Assembly (NCBI GenBank): GCA_034432445.1
Contig: DAOUBX010000025.1
Span: forward strand, 1-64,000
DNA length: 64,000 nt
Direction: 5' to 3'
From: JANWYQ01 sp034432445
Lineage (GTDB): Bacteria; Chloroflexota; Anaerolineae; JAAEKA01
Part shown: positions 35,401-44,235 of the stretch, one piece after another
How the letters are laid out: every line of letters begins with the position of its first letter
Numbering within the stretch: the first letter of the stretch is position 1
Notes under the pieces: generated by a model
The model's database searches: none
Told to the model about the DNA's origin: nothing
Seen by the model: the letters and a program-made list of their open reading frames with translations, nothing else
Made by a program: the position numbers and the translations under genes

Positions 35401-35928
35401 CTACAAACGCATGATCTGCCGCAAGAGCGCGGTCGTGGAGCGGCCGGGCAAGTAAGGTAGGTAGACCACGTGGCCGCCATACGCCTCCACCACGGCGGCC
35501 TCAGGTGGTGTCTTGTGTTCGGCGGCGGCGTCCCAACCGGTCGGTCCCCAGTCGCCGCCTTTGACATAGATGGTCGGGCGAATGGCGGCCATCAGACGCT
35601 CAGCGGTCAGCTCGTTAAAGATCACGACGACATCGACGGCGCGCAGGGCCGCCAGGATGGCCGCACGGTCGGCCTCCGGCACGACCGGCCGACCGGCGCC
35701 CTTGAGCTGACGCACCGACTCATCACCGTTCAGCCCAACGAAGAGCGCATCACCCAGGTTCCGCGCCCGGCTTAGGTAGTCCACATGGCCGCGGTGGAGC
35801 AGGTCGAAGCAGCCGTTGGTAGCAACCACGATCTGTCCCTGTGCATGCAGGTTTGCAGCCAAGGTTGCGGCCTCGGACAGCGACAGGATCAGCCCGGGAT
35901 GAGGCGGGTCGGGAAGATGCACGGTCAT
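35401..35928 (-). CDS. rfaE2: D-glycero-beta-D-manno-heptose 1-phosphate adenylyltransferase (HldE C-terminal type)
   Basis: Cytidylyltransferase-fold enzyme of 175 residues that converts heptose-1-phosphate plus ATP to ADP-heptose. TNGCFDLLHRGHVDYL contains the HxGH nucleotide-binding motif. KGAGRPVVPEADRAAIL and the late GRSTTALL (usual (I/S)STT) complete the site. The start overlaps the kinase gene by 4 nt. In many Proteobacteria the kinase and transferase are fused as HldE; here they are separate genes. Confidence 0.92.
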   Translation of the reverse strand: MTVHLPDPPHPGLILSLSEAATLAANLHAQGQIVVATNGCFDLLHRGHVDYLSRARNLGDALFVGLNGDESVRQLKGAGRPVVPEADRAAILAALRAVDVVVIFNELTAERLMAAIRPTIYVKGGDWGPTGWDAAAEHKTPPEAAVVEAYGGHVVYLPYLPGRSTTALLRQIMRL

Positions 35929-36938
35929 CCGCCGTTCTCCTCCACCATCAGCGCGCCGGCCAGCTCCTCTGGCGTCACCACCGCGTTACCCAGGCGGCGC
36001 ACGACCAGTCCTGCGGCGGCATTGGCTAAGTGCGCAGCCGTCGCCAAGGACAAGCCGGCAGTCAACGCCAGCGTGAGCACGGCCACCGTGGTGTCCCCGG
36101 CGCCCACCACGTCGTACAAGCTGCTGACGCGCACGGCAGGACTGTGGATCACCGCCTGGCCGCGGCGCTGGCCAGACATGCCGTCGGCCCCGCGCGTGAT
36201 CACCAGGTGTTCGAAGCCAAAGCGCGCTGTCAACCGGCTCAGGGCGCGCTCGAAGTCCGCGTCATGCTGCAAGGGCTGCCCCACTTCCCCTTCTGCTTCG
36301 GCCCGATTGCACTTGACCAGGTCGAAGCCGGCAAAGCGGGCCAGGTCGGCCTGTGCGTCCACGACGGCCAGCGCGCCGTGCTGCCGAGCCAGTTGGCGTA
36401 CCCGATCGGCCACGGCCGGCGTCGCCACACCGCACTGGTAATGCGAGACGATGATGGCTTGGCAGCCTGTGGCCAGGCTCTCCAGGCGTTCGAGCAGGGC
36501 CGATTCAACGGCTTGGCCGAGCGGGGCGCGGCTAAGCCGGTCCAGCCGGGCGAGGTGCTGCGGCACCCGCAAGACGCTTTCGGCTACCAGGCGCGTCTTA
36601 GTCGTCGTGGGGCGCGTGCAGTCTACCAGCACGCCCGCAGGATCAATGCCGGCCGCCTGCAGCGCTGCCAGCAGCCGCCGACCGGCCTCGTCGTCGCCGA
36701 TCACCCCGGCCACAACAGCCTGGCTGCCCAATGCAGCCACGTTGTGGGCCGGGTTGCAAGCGCCGCCCAGCACGCTGAAGCTATGCGTTTGCTCCAGGAC
36801 GGGCACCGGCGCTTCGCGGCTGAGGCGCACGGCGCGCCCCACCAGGTACTCATCCAGCATCAGATCGCCTACGACCAGGACGCGATGTTGGGCGAGCCGC
36901 GCGACCAGGTCCGAGACGCCGGGACGAGGTGAGGTCAT
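35925..36938 (-). CDS. rfaE1: D-glycero-beta-D-manno-heptose-7-phosphate kinase (HldE N-terminal type)
   Basis: PfkB-family sugar kinase of 337 residues, phosphorylating heptose-7-phosphate at C1. VVGDLMLDEYLVGRAVRLS and EAPVPVLEQTHSFSVLGGA are the typical RfaE1 N-terminal motifs, and DVVGAGDTTVA contains the catalytic-base Asp and anion hole. With the next gene it reconstitutes a split HldE. The isomerase and phosphatase for the same path (gmhA, gmhB) are about 9 kb away, at 45.8-47 kb. No start-site ribosome binding site is obvious. Confidence 0.9.
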   Translation of the reverse strand: MTSPRPGVSDLVARLAQHRVLVVGDLMLDEYLVGRAVRLSREAPVPVLEQTHSFSVLGGACNPAHNVAALGSQAVVAGVIGDDEAGRRLLAALQAAGIDPAGVLVDCTRPTTTKTRLVAESVLRVPQHLARLDRLSRAPLGQAVESALLERLESLATGCQAIIVSHYQCGVATPAVADRVRQLARQHGALAVVDAQADLARFAGFDLVKCNRAEAEGEVGQPLQHDADFERALSRLTARFGFEHLVITRGADGMSGQRRGQAVIHSPAVRVSSLYDVVGAGDTTVAVLTLALTAGLSLATAAHLANAAAGLVVRRLGNAVVTPEELAGALMVEENGG

Positions 36939-37003
36939 ACGTCTTCTACGATACCCAATGCGGTGAAGTCAGGGCTGAAGGCGTGAGAGACATCAGCCCA
37001 AGC

Positions 37004-38260
37004 TCAGGGCACGAAGCGTTCGATGACCATGCTGGCATTTTGGCCGCCAAAGCCAAACGCGTTGCACATCGCCACGTCAACCACGCGCGCCTCGGCTACG
37101 TTGGGCACGTAGTTGAGGTCGCACTCTGGATCGCGCTCGAAGTAGTTGATGGTCGGCGGTACCATGTTGTTCTGGATAGCGCCAACCAGGGTTGCCGCCG
37201 AGATGGCGCCAGCGGCGCCCATCATATGTCCCACCATCGACTTGATAGAGCTCACGCGCGTGTCATACGCCGCCTCGCCCAGCGCCCGCTTGATGGCGGC
37301 GGTCTCGGAGGGATCGTTCAACGCGGTGGCCGTGCCGTGAGCGCAGATGTAGTCAACGTCGGCCCCCTCAACGCCTGCCTCCTTCATCGCCAAGCGCATG
37401 GCTTTGGCGGCGCCGACTCCGCCAGGGTCAGGAGCTGCCAGGTTATAGGCGTCGGCTGTCAGGGCGTAGCCGGTGATCTCCGCCAGGATGCGCGCGCCGC
37501 GCGCCTGCGCGTGTTCAAGGGTCTCCAGCACCATGATCGTGGCGCCCTCGCCCATCAGCAAGCCATCGCGCGTCTTGCAGAAAGGACGGCAGGCAGTTGC
37601 GGGATCGTCGTTGCGCGTCGACAGGGCGCCCAGCCGACTAAAAGCGGCCATCAACAACGGTGTCTGGAAAGAGTCGCTGCCGCCGGCGATCATCACATCC
37701 ACCTCGCCGCGCTGCAAACGCCGCATGGCCTCGCCGATCGACGCAATACCGGTGGCGCAGGCCGTCACCTGGGAGTTGACCGGCCCCGTGATGCCCAGCT
37801 GAATGGACACATAACAAGGCGTTGTGCTGATCAACACGGAAGGCCCCAGGGCCGGTCGGATGCGCTTGGGGCCGCCCTCGGCCAGCAGCAACACCTGGCC
37901 TTCCATGATGTCCAAGGCACCAAAGGCGCTACCGATGTCGATACCGACGCGGTCGCGGTCCTCGCGGTCGAGATCAAGGCCCGCATCAGCCACGGCCTCG
38001 ACGCTTGCAGCCCAAGCAAACTGGGTGACGTTGGCCAGGCGTTTGGCCTCCTTGGCGTCCATCACTTTGGTAGGATCGAAGTCCTGTACAGAAGCGGCAA
38101 AACGCGTTGGGTAATCGGTTGTATCGAAGCGTGTTATGGGTCGGGCGGCTGACGTACCGGCCACCAGCCCTCGCCAGGTTTCGGGCCAGTTGTTGGCCAA
38201 GGGGGTCACGGCGCCGATACCCGTGATCACCACACGTGGTTGTGCACCATTATGATGCAT
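37004..38260 (-). CDS. fabF: Beta-ketoacyl-ACP synthase II (FabF)
   Basis: Elongating condensing enzyme of fatty acid synthesis, 418 residues. The active-site Cys is in SQVTACATGIASIG, the two catalytic His in CAHGTATALND and SIKSMVGHMMGAAG, and the C-terminal CNAFGFGGQNAS is typical. ATG 38260 has GGAGGA 9 nt upstream and fixes the start; the frame extends upstream without homology. No acpP or fabG neighbour is present, so it is a detached member of the pathway. Confidence 0.95.
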   Translation of the reverse strand: MHHNGAQPRVVITGIGAVTPLANNWPETWRGLVAGTSAARPITRFDTTDYPTRFAASVQDFDPTKVMDAKEAKRLANVTQFAWAASVEAVADAGLDLDREDRDRVGIDIGSAFGALDIMEGQVLLLAEGGPKRIRPALGPSVLISTTPCYVSIQLGITGPVNSQVTACATGIASIGEAMRRLQRGEVDVMIAGGSDSFQTPLLMAAFSRLGALSTRNDDPATACRPFCKTRDGLLMGEGATIMVLETLEHAQARGARILAEITGYALTADAYNLAAPDPGGVGAAKAMRLAMKEAGVEGADVDYICAHGTATALNDPSETAAIKRALGEAAYDTRVSSIKSMVGHMMGAAGAISAATLVGAIQNNMVPPTINYFERDPECDLNYVPNVAEARVVDVAMCNAFGFGGQNASMVIERFVP

Positions 38261-38413
38261 AGGAAAGTCCTCCGCAAGGCGCCTATCCAATGGGATTGAG
38301 GCAGACGGGAAATCGAGAGCAGCAAGCATGCTATCGCCTGCTGCCAGCTTGTTAAACACAGCACTTACGCTTTAGATACGCCGAGAACGGCGAATTGGGC
38401 ACAACAAAGCGGC

Positions 38414-39562
38414 TTACTCGATCAGCCCCCCACCCAGGCATACCTCGCCGTCATAGAAGACCGCCCCCTGGCCCGGGGTGATATCGCGCAGGGGATGTTC
38501 GAAGACAACGTGCACACGGTCCTCCGCCAGCGGCGTCACAGTCGCCGCCGCCGGACGCGCCTTATAGCGGATTTTGACCTGAGCTGCAACCGGTCTGGCC
38601 GGCGCCCGGCCGGCGATCCAGTTCACCTGCCGAGCCGTCAACGCGCTGCGGCCTAGCTCGTGCGCTGCGCCCACAACGACTGCGTTCTGAGCCGGCTCCA
38701 GGCGCAGCACGTAGAGCGGCTCGCCGGCCGCTATGCCCAGCCCCTTGCGCTGACCGACCGTGTAGAAGGGCAAGCCACTGTGCTGTCCCAGCACTTTGCC
38801 ACTGCTGTCGACAATCGGCCCAGGTCGGATAGCATCCGGCGGCGCCCAGTCGCGCAGGAAACGCCGATAGTCGCCGTCGGCCAGAAAGCATAGGTCCTGG
38901 CTATCGCGGCGGCTGGCCACCGGCAGGCCGCGCACGGCTGCCATTTGGCGCACCTGCGCCTTGGTAAACTCCCCCACGGGAAACAAGACGTGCGCCAGAT
39001 GCTCCTGCGTCAACACGTGCAGCACGTAGCTCTGATCCTTGTCGGGGTCAAGACCGGTGAGCAAAAGATAACGTTCGGCAACCGGAGAATCGTGAGCGAT
39101 GAACGACGTTCCCTGCTCCGGCTGCGCGTCGGCCGCCGGCAGACGATCGTTCGACACATGCCGGACGCGCGCATAGTGGCCGGTGGCCAGATAGTCTGCG
39201 CCCAGGCTCATGGCGTAACGGTAAAGATAATCGAAACGGATGTGACGGTTGCACTGGATGCAGGGGTTAGGCGTCTCGCCCGCCAGATAGCCGGCAACCG
39301 TGAAGTCTACCACGCGCTGCTTGAACGGCTGCTCGACGTTGATTAGATAGAAGGGAATGTCTAGCAAGTCGGCCACGCGCCGCGCGTCGTTAACCGCCTC
39401 CAGCGAGCAGCACTTGTTGTTGCTGCCTTCGCCGGCCGACAGCTCGGCCCACAAGCGCATCATCACGCCGGTGACCGCATACCCCTGTTCCTTGAGCAGT
39501 GCAGCAGCCAGCGAGCTGTCTACACCGCCACTCATGGCAACCACAACCTTGGGCTGAGACAT
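38414..39562 (-). CDS. mnmA: tRNA-specific 2-thiouridylase MnmA
   Basis: Adenylates and thiolates U34 of tRNA-Lys, -Glu and -Gln using sulfur relayed from cysteine desulfurase. The protein is 382 residues from ATG 39562 (MSQPKVVVAMSGGVDSS). The PP-loop SGGVDSS, nucleophile Cys in NPCIQCNRHIRF, and the second Cys in SRRDSQDLCFL are present, followed by the central and C-terminal beta-barrel domains. It begins 1 nt after the cysteine desulfurase stop, so sulfur donor and user are coupled. Confidence 0.95.
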   Translation of the reverse strand: MSQPKVVVAMSGGVDSSLAAALLKEQGYAVTGVMMRLWAELSAGEGSNNKCCSLEAVNDARRVADLLDIPFYLINVEQPFKQRVVDFTVAGYLAGETPNPCIQCNRHIRFDYLYRYAMSLGADYLATGHYARVRHVSNDRLPAADAQPEQGTSFIAHDSPVAERYLLLTGLDPDKDQSYVLHVLTQEHLAHVLFPVGEFTKAQVRQMAAVRGLPVASRRDSQDLCFLADGDYRRFLRDWAPPDAIRPGPIVDSSGKVLGQHSGLPFYTVGQRKGLGIAAGEPLYVLRLEPAQNAVVVGAAHELGRSALTARQVNWIAGRAPARPVAAQVKIRYKARPAAATVTPLAEDRVHVVFEHPLRDITPGQGAVFYDGEVCLGGGLIE

Positions 39563-39563
39563 G

Positions 39564-40742
39564 TTAAAAGGTACTCTTCGCAAACGGCGACATCTCGCGC
39601 AGCCGCGCGACCAGAGGTGGCAAGACTTCGAGCACGCGGTCAACGTGTGCGTCGGTGTTGCTGTGGCCCAGGCTGAGGCGCAGATGGCCGACAGCGTCGA
39701 TGCGCGGCACCCCCATGGCCGTGAGCACGTGGCTTGGTTCTTGCGCGCCGCTGGTACAGGCGGAGCCGCTGCTGGCGCAAATGCCGGCCATGTCCAAGCC
39801 GATCAGCATGCCCTCCGCCTCCACCCCGCGCACGATGAAGCTGGCGTGGTTGGCCAGCCGCTCCGAAGGATGGCCGGTCAGGTAGACGTCAGGGATCGCC
39901 GCTAACACGCCAGCGATCAGCCGGTCGCGCAGCCGCGCCAGTCGCTGGCCTTCGTTGCGCCGGTCGACCTGCGACAGCTCCAGCGCCTTGGCCAGGCCCA
40001 CGATGTAGGGCACGTTCTCGGTGCCGGCGCGCTTCTTGCCCTCCTGTCCGCCACCTGTGATCTGGGCCAGCAGCGGCACGCCACGGCGCACGTAGAGCAG
40101 ACCGATGCCCTTGGGGCCGTAGAACTTATGTCCACCGAGCGACATCAGGTCAACGCCCAGGTCGTCCACATTGAGGGAAAGCGTCGGCGAAGCCTGTACG
40201 GCGTCGCTGTGGAAAGGGACACCCCGGCTGCGGCAGATCGCGCTCAACTCCGCCAGGGGTTGGACGGTGCCCACCTCGTTGTTGGCTGCCATGATGCTCA
40301 CGATCACCGTGTCAGAACGGATGGCCGCGGCCAGGTCAGCCGGGTTGACGCGCCCCGTGGCGTCCACCGGCAACTCAGTGAGCTCGAAGCCGAAATAGTC
40401 GCGCAAGTGATGGGCGGTTTCGAGGATGCCCTTGTGCTCGACGGCGCTGACGATGATGTGGCGACCCTTGCCGCGCTGTCGCTGCGCCAGAGCCACTCCG
40501 CGCAGAGCTAAGTTGTCGGACTCGGTGCCACCGCTGGTGACGATGATCTCGTTGGGACTGCACCCAAGTACATCGGCCATCTGTTGGCGCGCCGCGCGCA
40601 GCGCCTTGGCAGTCTCGCGGCCCAGGCGGTGTAGGCTGCTGGGGTTGCCGTAATGCTCGCTGAAATAGGGCAACATCGCCTGCAAGACCTCGGCGCGCAG
40701 CGGTGTAGTGGCAGCATGATCGAGATAAACAAGGTCGGACAA
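39564..40742 (-). CDS. Cysteine desulfurase (IscS/NifS family)
   Basis: PLP enzyme releasing sulfur from cysteine for tRNA thiolation and Fe-S clusters. The protein is 392 residues. YLDHAATTPL opens the protein, VTSGGTESDNLAL follows, SLGGHKFYGPKGIG carries the PLP lysine, and CASSGSACTSG contains the persulfide Cys loop. The start is TTG 40742, preceded by a strong GGAGGAAAG 7 nt upstream; earlier frame extension is not homologous. The downstream mnmA makes thiouridylation its likely main client. Confidence 0.93.
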   Translation of the reverse strand: MSDLVYLDHAATTPLRAEVLQAMLPYFSEHYGNPSSLHRLGRETAKALRAARQQMADVLGCSPNEIIVTSGGTESDNLALRGVALAQRQRGKGRHIIVSAVEHKGILETAHHLRDYFGFELTELPVDATGRVNPADLAAAIRSDTVIVSIMAANNEVGTVQPLAELSAICRSRGVPFHSDAVQASPTLSLNVDDLGVDLMSLGGHKFYGPKGIGLLYVRRGVPLLAQITGGGQEGKKRAGTENVPYIVGLAKALELSQVDRRNEGQRLARLRDRLIAGVLAAIPDVYLTGHPSERLANHASFIVRGVEAEGMLIGLDMAGICASSGSACTSGAQEPSHVLTAMGVPRIDAVGHLRLSLGHSNTDAHVDRVLEVLPPLVARLREMSPFAKSTF

Positions 40743-40860
40743 GGTTTCTTTCCTCCAGTCGCTACGTCGGCAACCAGTATACCACACGGCGCAAGACGTC
40801 CACAAGGACGCTATCTCACACTTTGGCGCAGTGTCCGGGCAGAACCTGCTTGTGCTGGCT

Positions 40861-40889
40861 TTGCCATCTGCGCCGTTCTGCGGTATCAT
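40861..40889 (+). promoter_or_regulatory. Putative promoter for the acyl-CoA synthetase operon
   Basis: TTGCCA (40861-40866), 17-bp spacer, TATCAT (40884-40889), in the divergent gap between the cysteine desulfurase and the acyl-CoA synthetase. The leader to ATG 40941 would be about 45 nt. Confidence 0.45.
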
Positions 40890-40940
40890 CAGGAGGCTGT
40901 TCGTAATCGGCCCGCTCACTCCGCCCTCCCGGTTTGCCCT

Positions 40941-43046
40941 ATGACTCCTACACTCGATCCTTTCTTCCGTCCTCGCTCGGTGGCCGTTGTCGGCGCCAGC
41001 GCTGATCCCAGCAAGCTGGGTCATGCGGTGCTGCACAACGTCTTGACGCACGGTTTTCCCGGTCCGGTTTACCCCATCAACCCCAAAGCGGATAAGATCT
41101 TGGGCCAGCAATGCTATCCGAGCGTTGTGGCCGTGCCGGGCAACGGCGAGCCAGACCTGGCCGTCATTGTAGTGCCCAGCAAAGCAGTGGCAGCCGTGTT
41201 AGAGGAGTGCGGACAGAAGGGTGTGCGCGGCGTCATTGTCATCACCGCCGGTTTTCGCGAGGTAGGGCCACAGGGCATGGCGATGGAGAAGGAACTGATC
41301 GCCATTGCCCAACGCTACGGCATGCGCATGATTGGCCCCAACTGCCTGGGCATCATCGACACCTACGTGCCGTTGCAGGCCAGCTTTGCCCTTGGCATGC
41401 CTGATCAGGGCAAGATTGCTTTCATGTCGCAGTCAGGCGCGCTGTGCACCAGCATCCTCGACATGGCGCTGGCCGACCACATCGGCTTCAGCCGCTTCGT
41501 CAGCCTGGGCAACAAAGCCGACCTAAACGAGATCGACTTCCTGGAGGCGTGGGGCGACGACCCCAACAGCCGCGTGATCACGGCCTATCTGGAGGGCATC
41601 ACGGACGGCGCCCGCTTCATCGAGGTAGCCCGACGGGTCAGCAAACGCACCCCGGTCATCGCCATCAAGTCGGGGACAACCCAGGCCGGCAGCCGCGCCG
41701 TATCCAGCCACACGGGCACCTTGGCTGGGTCGGAGCGGGCCTACGAGGCAGCGTTTCTACAAGCTGGCGTGTTGCGCGCCACCTCGGTGCAGGACCTCTT
41801 CGACATGGCGGTGGCCTTCGCGCGCCAGCCGTTGCCCGCCACCAGCGCTGTGGCCGTGGTCACGAACGCCGGTGGACCTGGCATCATGGCCACCGATGCG
41901 CTAGAGCGCGCCGGTTTGAGCCTGGCCACCCTGTCGGCAGAGACCCAAGCGACGCTGCGCGCCGGCTTGCCGGCCGCAGCCAGCGTGCTCAACCCGGTCG
42001 ACGTGCTCGGTGACGCCATGGCCGACCGCTACGCGCTGGCTATCAACGCCGTGGCCGATGATCCCAACGTCGGCGCGATCTTGGTCGTGTTGACGCCGCA
42101 GATCATGACCCAAATCCGCGAGACGGCCGATGCCGTGACGGCCGTCGCCAGACGCAGCGGCAAGCCGATCCTCACCGCTTTCATGGGCAAACAGACCATC
42201 AGCGAGGGCGAACGCATCCTGACCGAACACGGACTGCCCAACTACCCTGTGCCGGAGCGTGCCGTCAACGCGCTGGCCGCCATGGTGCGTCAGAGGGAGT
42301 GGCAAGAGCGCCCCTTGCCACAGTTCGAGCGTTTCGACGTCGACCGCCAGGCCGTAGCTGATGTTTTGCGCAGCGTGCGCGCCGACGGCCGGCTGACGAT
42401 CGGCGACGCCGAGGCGCGTGCGATCCAGGCCGCCTACGGCATCCCCTTTCCCCGCTCGATCGTGGCCAAGACGGCGGATCAAGCTGCTGCGGCTGCCGAA
42501 GAGATCGGCTATCCGGTGGTGATGAAGATCACCTCTCCGGACATCCTCCACAAGACCGATATCGGCGGCGTCAGGCTGAACTTGCAGACGGCCGACCAGG
42601 TGCGCGACGCCTTCGACTTGATGGTATATCGTGCGCAGCGCTTTCAGCCAACGGCTGAGATCTGGGGCTGTCTGGTACAACAACAGGTGCGCGGGGGCAA
42701 GGAAGTGTTGTTGGGCATGAACCGCGATCCGCAGTTTGGCCCCTTGCTTGTGTTTGGCCTGGGCGGCATCTATGTCGAGGCCTTGAAGGATGTCACCTTC
42801 CGCGTGGCGCCCATCGACCGCCGCCAAGCACGCGAGATGCTCAGCGAGATTCGCGCCTATTCCCTCCTGAAAGGCGTGCGCGGCGAGCCCCCAAGCGATC
42901 TAGACGCCATCGTCGACGTAATTTTGCGCCTTAGTCAACTCGTCACCGACTTCCCCGAGATCGTCGAGCTCGACATCAACCCGTTGATGGTGTTCGAGCA
43001 AGGCAAAGGTGTGCTGGGAATCGATATGCGGTTGGTGCTCAAGTAG
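40941..43046 (+). CDS. ADP-forming acyl-CoA synthetase (acetate-CoA ligase, fused alpha-beta)
   Basis: Interconverts acetyl-CoA (or another acyl-CoA), ADP and Pi with acid, CoA and ATP, often conserving energy during fermentation. The protein is 701 residues. The N-terminal CoA-binding domain opens VAVVGASADPSKLGHAV, the ligase-CoA domain holds the phosphorylated His in SSHTGTLAGSE, and the C-terminal ATP-grasp domain contains YPVVMKITSPDILHKTDIGG. GNAT fusion, seen in protein acetyltransferase paralogues, is absent. It is followed 21 nt later by a DRTGG-type gene, probably in one operon. The ribosome binding site is weak. Confidence 0.9.
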   Translation: MTPTLDPFFRPRSVAVVGASADPSKLGHAVLHNVLTHGFPGPVYPINPKADKILGQQCYPSVVAVPGNGEPDLAVIVVPSKAVAAVLEECGQKGVRGVIVITAGFREVGPQGMAMEKELIAIAQRYGMRMIGPNCLGIIDTYVPLQASFALGMPDQGKIAFMSQSGALCTSILDMALADHIGFSRFVSLGNKADLNEIDFLEAWGDDPNSRVITAYLEGITDGARFIEVARRVSKRTPVIAIKSGTTQAGSRAVSSHTGTLAGSERAYEAAFLQAGVLRATSVQDLFDMAVAFARQPLPATSAVAVVTNAGGPGIMATDALERAGLSLATLSAETQATLRAGLPAAASVLNPVDVLGDAMADRYALAINAVADDPNVGAILVVLTPQIMTQIRETADAVTAVARRSGKPILTAFMGKQTISEGERILTEHGLPNYPVPERAVNALAAMVRQREWQERPLPQFERFDVDRQAVADVLRSVRADGRLTIGDAEARAIQAAYGIPFPRSIVAKTADQAAAAAEEIGYPVVMKITSPDILHKTDIGGVRLNLQTADQVRDAFDLMVYRAQRFQPTAEIWGCLVQQQVRGGKEVLLGMNRDPQFGPLLVFGLGGIYVEALKDVTFRVAPIDRRQAREMLSEIRAYSLLKGVRGEPPSDLDAIVDVILRLSQLVTDFPEIVELDINPLMVFEQGKGVLGIDMRLVLK

Positions 43047-43067
43047 CAGTTCTTGAGGAGTTAGCTC

Positions 43068-44144
43068 ATGGCAACGCTCTACGTTCTCTCCACCGAAACC
43101 TATTCCGGCAAGACCGCAGTGTGCATTGGCTTGGGCCTGCGCATGCGCGCCGACTGCTGCAGCGTAGGTTACATGAAGCCGGTGAACACCAGCGCCGTGC
43201 TGCATGCTGGTCAACCTTATGACGCCGACGTGGTCTTCATCAAGGAGCTGTTCGACCTACCCGAGCCCCTGGATACGTTGGCCCCCGTGCAGTTAACGCC
43301 GCAGCGCATCGAGGCGCTGATGACGGGCGGCGCACCGGAGGAGTTTCGCCAGCGCCTGGTGGAGGCCTATCGCACGGTGCGCGCCAACCACGACGTCGTG
43401 ATCCTGGAAGGCGCCAGCAACCTGCGCGAGGGCTACGTGGTCAAGCTGGCGCCGCCGGAGCTGGCTCAGATGAGTGAAGACCTGGATGCCAAGGCGTTGG
43501 CCGTGGTACGCTACGAGGATGCACGTTCGGTCGATCACTTCCTGGCGGCCCACCACCGGCTGGGCGATCGGTTGCTGGGCGTAGTGGCGAACGCCGTGCC
43601 GGCCATACATCTCGAGTTCGTCGAGACCCATCTGCGCGACTATCTGGAGGCGCAAGGCATACCGCTCTTTGCCGTGCTGCCGCGGCAGCGCATCCTACAA
43701 GCAACCACCATTGGCGAGCTGGCCGACGGTCTGAACGCCGAGATTCTGGTGCGCGCTGACCTGCGCGAGGAGTTGGTGGAGACGTTGATGGTCGGTGCTA
43801 TGGGCGTGGATCAGGCGCTGCACTACTTCCGCCGCCGCGCCAACAAGGCGGTCATCACCGGCGGCGACCGCTCTGACATCCAGTCGGCTGCGCTGGAGAC
43901 GTCCACTAAGTGCCTGATCCTGACCGGCAACCTGCATCCCAGCGCGGCCATTCTGGCCCGCGCCGAGGAAGCCGGCGTGGCGGTTATGCTGGCGCCGCAG
44001 GACACGCTGACGGCCATCGAGATTGCTGACAGCTACTTTGGCCGCAGCCGTTTCCTGCAACGCGCCAAGATCGAGACTTTTAGTAAGCTGCTAGACGAGC
44101 GCTTCGACTTTGCGCGGCTGTATCAAGCGCTCGGCATGAAGTAA
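43068..44144 (+). CDS. BioD-like P-loop protein with DRTGG domain
   Basis: The protein has 358 residues and resembles the N-terminal regulatory half of long phosphotransacetylases. A dethiobiotin-synthetase-like P-loop opens the protein (YVLSTETYSGKTAVCIGLG), and VILEGASNLREG matches the same fold. The DRTGG domain spans about 215-325 (VGAMGVDQALHYFRR, then ITGGDRSDIQ). No transacetylase domain follows. Ribosome binding site TTGAGGAG precedes ATG 43068. Adjacent to the ADP-forming synthetase, it may sense or regulate acetyl-CoA/acetate flux; this is inference. Confidence 0.85.
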   Translation: MATLYVLSTETYSGKTAVCIGLGLRMRADCCSVGYMKPVNTSAVLHAGQPYDADVVFIKELFDLPEPLDTLAPVQLTPQRIEALMTGGAPEEFRQRLVEAYRTVRANHDVVILEGASNLREGYVVKLAPPELAQMSEDLDAKALAVVRYEDARSVDHFLAAHHRLGDRLLGVVANAVPAIHLEFVETHLRDYLEAQGIPLFAVLPRQRILQATTIGELADGLNAEILVRADLREELVETLMVGAMGVDQALHYFRRRANKAVITGGDRSDIQSAALETSTKCLILTGNLHPSAAILARAEEAGVAVMLAPQDTLTAIEIADSYFGRSRFLQRAKIETFSKLLDERFDFARLYQALGMK

Positions 44145-44235
44145 GCCAAGAAACCCCGTTGCAAAGCCGCTGGTCGTCCAACTACGACATCGAGCTTTGC
44201 CATGTAAACTGCCCAAGGAGGCTCAGTTACCCACT

